Positions 58,180-64,000 of a stretch of DNA of 64,000 nucleotides are shown here, piece after piece (within the stretch, counting starts at the first letter, position 1; each line of letters begins with the position of its first letter). Both the position numbers and the translations under genes were made by a program. The stretch comes from Pratylenchus scribneri (taxonomy: Eukaryota > Nematoda > Chromadorea > Rhabditida > Pratylenchidae): the NCBI GenBank assembly GCA_030063045.1, contig JAQSEB010000140.1, forward strand, positions 372,001 through 436,000, in the 5' to 3' direction. The notes under the pieces were generated by a model. It made no database searches, was not told the DNA's origin, and saw nothing but the letters and a program-made list of their open reading frames with translations.

Positions 58180-58330
58180 AAAAATACTTTTTTAACCGGC
58201 AAAAATGCTTTTTTTACTGATAAAACAGTTTTTGACTTCTAATGAATTTGAAACACGTTTTGACCCTAAAAACCTTATATACCATTTTATCGAGACGCAT
58301 CGAATGGTGTATAATTTGTCATTTTTTGGG
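58180..58330 (+). repeat. Partial foldback-family copy
   Basis: GTTTTTGACTTCTAATGAAT, TATCGAGACGCATCGAATGG and TATAATTTGTCAT blocks match one arm of the 2472-2877 family. Confidence 0.75.
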
Positions 58331-58647
58331 GTTCGAAATTCAAATATGAATAGAAATTGAGATATTTTTTGGTATGGGAAAATCGCTAAATTTTTTATTT
58401 TTAATGCCTGGAAAAATTGAAAAATAAATGTTTTAAAATGGAAAAATGAGTGAATTTGGGATAATGAAGTGAATTGATTTTTAAGGTTCAGTAAATTTAT
58501 TTAATTAATATTTTATTATGCTTGTTTTTACTATTAAAATAAAAGAATAAGAAAGAATTTTTATTAAATTAGAAATAATATAATTATAAATATAAAATTA
58601 AAATTATGCGCAAGTTCCATCTTCGATTCCATTAGGATGATACTTCC

Positions 58648-61407
58648 CTATGGTTGAGCAATGAATTCAGAAAAAATGTGGAAAATAACGCAGGGCAAAA
58701 GCAAGAGGATTAATAAAAGAATGGGAATTTGCTGCGGGACTGAAGCTGAATCTTTGACAAGTGCATAATTTCCACCACCATTTCCGTTGCCTCCGCCTGC
58801 AGCATATCGTTCACGCTCAAATTCCAGCAAAATTGGATCGTCCGGCATCAGAAATCTGTTCGGGATGATAAATTAGAATGGAGGTCATTTTTCTCTATGG
58901 AAGTGAAAAATAATATTCAAGAAAAATTCGAACTAAAAATCTAGTAATTTAGCCAATTGACGGGAAGAAAAACACGTCAAAATTTTAAACAATATTAATT
59001 TTTTCCGAATTAAATCGATTAAAAATATTCTCCACTTTTCAAATATTTTTATGATTTAAATTTGGCACCTGAAATGGGCTAACTCATCGAATTCGATGCC
59101 GGCAAAAATTGCATCCGAATATTCAATGTATGGCTCAACGGCAGTTACATTGTTGCATAAATGTCGATTAGTGCAAATGCAAGTGTTCACACTTTGACCA
59201 ACCTTTACGAATAGGATTTAGTGAAAATATTATGCTAATTTAGCATTGGAATTACCTCACAAAGTTGTGTTTCATTTCCCCAATTGGAGGAAGCCAATTC
59301 TCTTTGGCCAGATTCGCTAGCCAAAGCGGCCACATTTGTCTTCAAGCCCAACATTTCAACGCTGCTCAAATTGACGCAACCACTCGTGTACAAAAAATAA
59401 TCCTGTCGTTTGTGTTGACCTACAATTTTATTTTAAAATTAAAAATTAAGGAATAAATAATTTTTGAAATTTTTTAGGTAATATTTTTAAGTATGCTCTT
59501 CAATCATTCTGATTTTTATTCCGGAAAAAATTCTAATTTTCATTCCGGAAAACTTCTAAAAATTAATAATCAATTGCTTAAACTTATTTTAAATATAAAA
59601 CAGAATATATTTATGGTCAAGAGAAGCATTTTATTTTATCTTAAAAAATTGAAGTATTTTTAATTTTATTCCGGATAGAATTCTGATTTTTATTCCGGAA
59701 AGAATTCTGATTTTTATTCCGGAAAGAATTCTGATTTTCATTCCGGAAAGAATTCTGATTTTAATTCCGGAAAGAATTCTGATATTCATTCCGGAAAAAA
59801 TTCTGATTTTAATTCCGGAAAAAATTCTGATTTTTATTCCGGAAAGAATTCTGATTTTAATTACGGAAAGAATTCTGATTTTAATTCCGGAAAGAATTCT
59901 GATTTTTATTCCGGAAAGAATTCTGATTTTAATTCCGGAAAGAATTCTGATTTTCATTCCGGAAAGAATTCTGATTTTCATTCCGGAAAGAATTCTGATT
60001 TTAATTCCGGAAAGAATTCTGATTTTCATTCCGGAAAGAATTCTGATTTTTATTCCGGAAAGAATTCTGATTTTAATTCCGGAAAGAATTCTGATTTTAA
60101 TTCCGGAAAGAATTCTGATTTTTATTCCGGAAAGAATTCTGATTTTCATTCCGGAAAGTATTCTGAATTTCATCCCGGAAAGAATTCTGATTTTTATTCC
60201 GGAAAGAATTCTGATTTTAATTCCGGAAAGAATTCTGATTTTTATTCCGGAAAGAATTCTGATTTTAATTCCGGAAAGAATTCTGATTTTAATTCCGGAA
60301 AGAATTCTGATTTTTATTCCGGAAAGAATTCTGATTTTCATTCCGGAAAGTATTCTGAATTTCATCCCGGAAAGAATTCTGATTTTTATTCCGGAAAGAA
60401 TTCTGATTTTAATTCCGGAAAGAATTCTGATTTTTATTCCGGAAAGAATTCTGATTTTCATTCCGGAATGAATTCTGATTTTAATTCCGGAAAGAATTCT
60501 GATTTTCATTCCGGAAAGAATTCTGATTTTTATTCCGGAATGAATTCTGATTTTAATTCCGGAAAGAATTCTGATTTTCATTCCGGAAAGAATTCTGATT
60601 TTCATTCCGGAAAGAATTCTGATTTTCATTCCGGAAAGAATTCTGATTTTCATTCCGGAAAGTATTCTGAATTTCATCCCGGAAAGAATTCTGATTTTTC
60701 TCAATTTTTTGATAAATTCTGCTATTTAACCAAAAATTAAAAAAAAATCATTTTTAGCTTATTTTATTGGTGATTAATCCTATTAAAAATAAAAATCTCA
60801 CGCATATAGCAGAAATTTCCCCAACACATATGGACTCTTTTCAATTCGCAGCCAAATGTGCTCAAATTATTATAATCATCATAATTCATGCAAAAAATAC
60901 ATCTATGAAAGGGAAAATTAAATATTAAATAATTATTAAATTAGTTTTTATTTAATGAAACCCAACCTGACCATCCTCCTCTCCCTCCATTGCCTCAATG
61001 GGCCATTGGTCAACAATTGCATTGAAGGAATGGGAATATCGCCGTTCTGCTCTTGTTGATATTGCTGGCCCATAACATTATTTTCCATTGCATTGGAAAA
61101 CCTTTAAATTGAAATATTTGTGTTATCTTTTGAATTTTTTAAGAGAATTTTTTAACAATTCTCTAAACATAATAAGTAAGCTTCCAAGGCCCCTTTTCGT
61201 AATTTTTATGACCAAATTAAATAAGCAAAAATACCTAAAAATTGAGGAGGAAAATGTGCACAAAATGATGACAATGGTGAATAATTTTTGTTGTAGCAAT
61301 TTGAAGGCAAAAATTGTTTTTGTCTGAGGCAAAATTTGTTGGTTCTGCATTTTTGTGTGCCATTTTGGCCGCAATTGAAAATTATTATTTTTAATTATTT
61401 TCGCCAT
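58648..61407 (-). CDS. Ly-6/uPAR-domain surface protein, 304 residues
   Basis: Exons 61407-61235, 61101-60967, 60902-60802, 59419-59256, 59202-59069 and 58855-58648; phases consistent. Residues 20-62 hold a signal sequence (core LFTIVIILCTFSSSIF) that could be used from M1 or M20. Ten cysteines follow at 104, 107, 121, 129, 134, 151, 190, 199, 201 and 207, ending CICTNRHLCN. This is the ten-cysteine three-finger Ly-6/uPAR layout with its LCN signature. The protein ends in a glycine-rich linker and a hydrophobic tail (IPILLLILLLLPCVIFHIF), either a GPI-anchor signal or a membrane span. Secreted to the cell surface. C. elegans has a similar family (ODR-2/HOT), some acting in chemosensory neurons; orthology is not established. 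Intron 3 contains a 1-kb minisatellite. Confidence 0.85.
59668..60700. repeat. 24-bp minisatellite, about 43 units
   Basis: Unit core TTCCGGAAAGAATTCTGATT plus a four-base variable end (TTTA, TTCA or TTAA). Each unit contains the palindromes TTCCGGAA and GAATTC. A variant trio (GGAAAGTATTCTGAATTTCA, then CCCGG) recurs near 60150, 60345 and 60655, showing higher-order duplication. Two degenerate units lie apart near 59505-59555. The unit is divisible by three, so frames are open on both strands (repeating KIRILSGI on the minus strand); I treat these as artefacts because the array lies inside an intron of the Ly-6 gene. Confidence 0.97.
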
Positions 61408-63278
61408 TTTATTGAGGAAAAAGAGGAATAAGATTTATTTGTTGGATTAATTTTTTTTGCTAAAAAAGTAAGTAAATTAAAATACGACAATTAATTAAAT
61501 TTGATTCTTTGGAATAAAAAAAGTTTTAAAAAATTTGTTGTATTATTTAATTGAAAATTTTTTGAAGAATTTTTTCTACATTTCCAAAAGACTAACTTAA
61601 TAACTGTAATTAATTAGAATTGGGCATCGCAATGAATAGCCGTAAATTTATTTTCAGAACAATGCAAAAATCTAATTGATTTTTCTGCAATTTTTTTCTA
61701 AAAAATATTTTCGCTGAATTTTTTTTATTTTTCTGATGGATATCGCTGAATTTTATTTTTCCACCAGCATGTTTTCCTACATTTGGGGTAGCTAAATTTG
61801 GACTTTGGCCGAGAGAGTCTAGTCATCGGTTTCGCATTTCCATTGTAAATATGAATAGGTAAACTTTTTTTTTGTCTTTAATCTTGACAATAGACGCGTG
61901 AGAAATAGGGCGAATGGAATATGCGGAAATCAATATGAAAAGCACTAGTTTTATTTATAAGTCTCATGGGAATGAAATTTTTTGCAAATTCGCAACAATT
62001 TTTTGTAGATTTTTTTGTTACGAATCGAAATTTTTTTATTGATTGGCGGAATTTTATTATTATTATTATAAAATTTTGCTGAATTATTGAAAATACCAAA
62101 AAGATTAATAACAGTTCAGTAGTCTATACTAGAACCCCAAACCTTATTAATCTATAGATTACATCAAGACGAATTTTTTTGGATAATATTTTGGTTTGGG
62201 TTTAACCAATTCTAACATGAAAGTTTTGAACCAAAAACCAAAATTGACTTGAACTGTTTAATACCCTTTAATTATTGGCCAAACCATGACAAATTATATA
62301 CCATTCTTTAATTGCATTTTGACCAGCTTTATTTATTAGGGTTTTGGTTTGAGAATTTAGGATAAACCATTATAATTATTTAAACCATTTTGTAATTATT
62401 TTGGATTGTATATTCTTTCGATTAGGTAAATTTGGTAATTTCTTCGGCAATTAAAGTAATTTATTCAGCAGAATAAATAAAATTAGATTTCCGAAAATTT
62501 AAAAGTTGTGAAAATTCTCTATAATTTGGCAGAAAAATTTAATCTTTGACCACAGACAATAAAAATATTTTTTGTAATGTTTTCCATGAATAAAGCCAAT
62601 TTCCATTTTGATGGACAAATTTGACTTCGTTGGTAGAGGAAAACAATTTCCTGGGTTATAATAATTTGGCCAAAATTCATTAAAAGACCAATGCATAAAA
62701 AGTAGAATAAAGGAAAACCGCGGAAATTAGGTTGTGTAGGAAATGCCGAAAAGGGAAGCATATTTCCAAATGAATGGAGCCAAAAAGGTTGGTGGGCAAA
62801 AATTGATGAAAAATGAAAAAGGGTAAATGAAAAGGGAGAAATTTGAGTAAAAATGATGAAAAATGGAGGAATATATTGTAGGAGGGAAGCTTGCTTAACA
62901 TTAATTTGAATGGATTAATGGAATTTTTTGGGGGAAAAGTACGACGAAAAAAATTTCAGATTATTTATTAATTAATTTTTATATTCCTTTTTGAATTTGG
63001 CAAATTTCCAAAATAATTTTGGGTCAAAAAAATTATTACCCAGAATTATTTGGCCATAATTTTGTGGAGAAATTTAAATTTGCCAAATTCAAATGCATTT
63101 TAAATAAATAAAATTTCAAAAGAATTTAAAAATATTTTAAATTTATATTTCTCCAAGAATTAGTAAAATTTAAAATATTTTAAAAAATTATTAAGAAATT
63201 TTTCCGCAGAATTTGATAGGCTATGCCTCTGGGAATTTACGTAGAAAAAACTTATGGAATGTGGAGGAGCTTTAAAAA
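61408..63278. other. Non-coding DNA upstream of the Ly-6 gene
   Basis: It should contain the Ly-6 promoter. 62110-62310 is a diverged foldback-family copy (GACAAATTATATACCATTC at its end). Overlapping minus frames at 62.5-62.9 kb lack support. Confidence 0.5.
62110..62310. repeat. Diverged foldback-family copy
   Basis: It shares AACCCCAAACCTTATTAATC, TTGGCCAAACCATGACAAAT and TATACCATTC with the other copies and has a partly self-complementary middle (TTTTGGTTTGGGTTT and GAACCAAAAACCAAAA). Confidence 0.6.
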
Positions 63279-63629
63279 ATGATGCCTAAGGGTATATTGG
63301 TTTTGCCAATCATTTTTTTTGTCCGGTCTTTTCTCTCTTTTTTTTGTTTTCCCGATAATTTCCATGGAAATGTGGACGCTTCGCAATCTCGGGGAGGAAA
63401 AGGAGGCCAAAAGCCAATACAAAATCTCCCCCAATTTTTTTCATTGTTTGCCAAACGGATGAAAAAAATGATGAAGGTACAAAAAAATAATGAGAAGCCA
63501 TTGGAAATGTATGTAAACCAAAAAATGACCAAAAATAATGATGATGGAGAAAAACTAATAATTATTTATTTAATAGAACATATGAGAAACTCCTCATTGG
63601 GTGGTCGAAAAAATCGGAGATTCAAATGA
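63279..63629 (+). CDS. Possible secreted peptide precursor
   Basis: A 116-residue frame starts MMPKGILVLPIIFFVRSFLS, a plausible signal peptide, and ends NSSLGGRKNRRFK. The middle is basic and Asn/Met-rich. The tail segment is repeated about 230 bp downstream (63805-63900) in another frame as NPSLGGRK. A Gly followed by Arg-Lys is the form of an amidation and cleavage site in peptide hormones, so a neuropeptide-like precursor is conceivable. No other repeats are present and the minus strand is open too. Confidence 0.25.
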   Translation: MMPKGILVLPIIFFVRSFLSFFCFPDNFHGNVDASQSRGGKGGQKPIQNLPQFFSLFAKRMKKMMKVQKNNEKPLEMYVNQKMTKNNDDGEKLIIIYLIEHMRNSSLGGRKNRRFK

Positions 63630-63900
63630 ATGGAAATGACATATTTTTAGAGGATTAAACTTATTAATTTTTTCCATAAAATCAGCCAAGTTTTTGAAAA
63701 TGTCAAAATTAATTGATGCTTTTTCTTTCGTTTTTTTGGTAATTTTAAGTAAACCAAAAAAGTCAAAAAGGAGGACAACTAAATAATTAATTATTTGAAA
63801 AGGACATATTAAACCCTTCCTTGGGTGGTCGAAAAAAATCCGATATGCGAATGAACGGATGTGTTTTTTTGCGGATTAAACTCATTCATTTTTCTAAAAG
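63580..63900 (+). repeat. Direct duplication of about 95 bp
   Basis: 63580-63680 and 63805-63900 share TTGGGTGGTCGAAAAAA, AATGAANGGA and GATTAAACTNATTNATTTTT blocks. Confidence 0.75.
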
Positions 63901-64000
63901 TGCAAAAAAAAATTAAAAAATATTGTATTCTTATTCTTAAGGTTTATTTTCCATTAAATTAGTAAAAATTGATTTTAAAATTTGATATACATAAAATCAA

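Larger units (their letters stand above)
56867..58647. other. Intergenic DNA
   Basis: It holds one inverted unit of the 37-kb array (about 57340-57440), a fragment of the hAT-like element (57803-57930) and a partial foldback copy (58180-58330). No gene seen. Confidence 0.55.

Noticed and set aside
59631..60704. 357-codon minus-strand ORF of repeating KIRILSGI
   Set aside because: It is produced by the 24-bp minisatellite within an intron of the Ly-6 gene; both strands are open and the start lies in the repeat.

Overview
The window reads as nuclear DNA of a nematode. Protein-coding exons are short and separated by many small, very AT-rich introns (often 45-60 bp). Non-coding DNA is roughly 80 % A+T, and the gene content is metazoan: a complete LIN-2/CASK scaffold, a ribokinase, a Ly-6 domain protein and the last exon of URM1. 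The strong AT bias, the lysine-rich secreted protein at 39.3 kb and the general style suggest a tylenchid, possibly a root-knot nematode (Meloidogyne-like), but the species is inference.

Layout. 1-6.8 kb holds no gene I can support. It contains a foldback repeat (2472-2877) and a 1.1-kb hAT-like terminal-inverted-repeat element with a perfect 8-bp target duplication (4284-5391). 6.8-24.7 kb is one large minus-strand gene, lin-2/CASK. Its 25-exon model is phase-consistent at every junction and gives 1260 residues: CaMK-like pseudokinase, two L27 repeats, PDZ, SH3, guanylate-kinase-like domain. Its 6.9-kb intron 10 holds further exon-like sequence: a probable nested cysteine-rich membrane protein and an exon that could end a short lin-2 transcript. 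It also holds a 590-bp inverted-repeat element. 24.7-29.2 kb is upstream sequence with GC-richer patches and a duplicated, possibly coding segment.

29.2-32.3 kb is the most unusual piece. It is a 3.06-kb element bounded by an 8-bp direct repeat, with terminal inverted repeats that contain a 29-bp minisatellite in opposite orientation at each end. Inside are at least three minus-strand genes: a spliced zinc-finger protein with a FLYWCH-like C..C..H.H arrangement, and two small unknown proteins. No transposase catalytic domain is recognisable.

32.3-38.6 kb is AT-rich repeat-laden DNA with two degenerate tandem arrays. 38.6-41.2 kb carries small plus-strand ORFs, including a 284-residue predicted secreted protein with both a SILK and an RVxF protein-phosphatase-1 docking motif. 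44.1-45.5 kb is a four-membrane-span protein. 47.0 kb is an orphan last exon of URM1. 46-51 kb is dominated by duplications, foldbacks and an inverted partner of the 37-kb array. 53.3-56.9 kb is a complete eight-exon ribokinase. 58.6-61.4 kb is a minus-strand Ly-6/uPAR-domain surface protein with a 1-kb, 24-bp-unit minisatellite in intron 3. 61.4-64 kb has only weak signals.

The genes do not form an operon or a joint pathway; this is an ordinary nematode autosomal neighbourhood heavily populated by small DNA elements. One short motif, TTTATGRG followed by an A-rich stretch, recurs about fifty times in the non-coding DNA in both orientations and is not explained by any annotated feature. No tRNA, rRNA, spliced-leader RNA gene or CRISPR array was seen.
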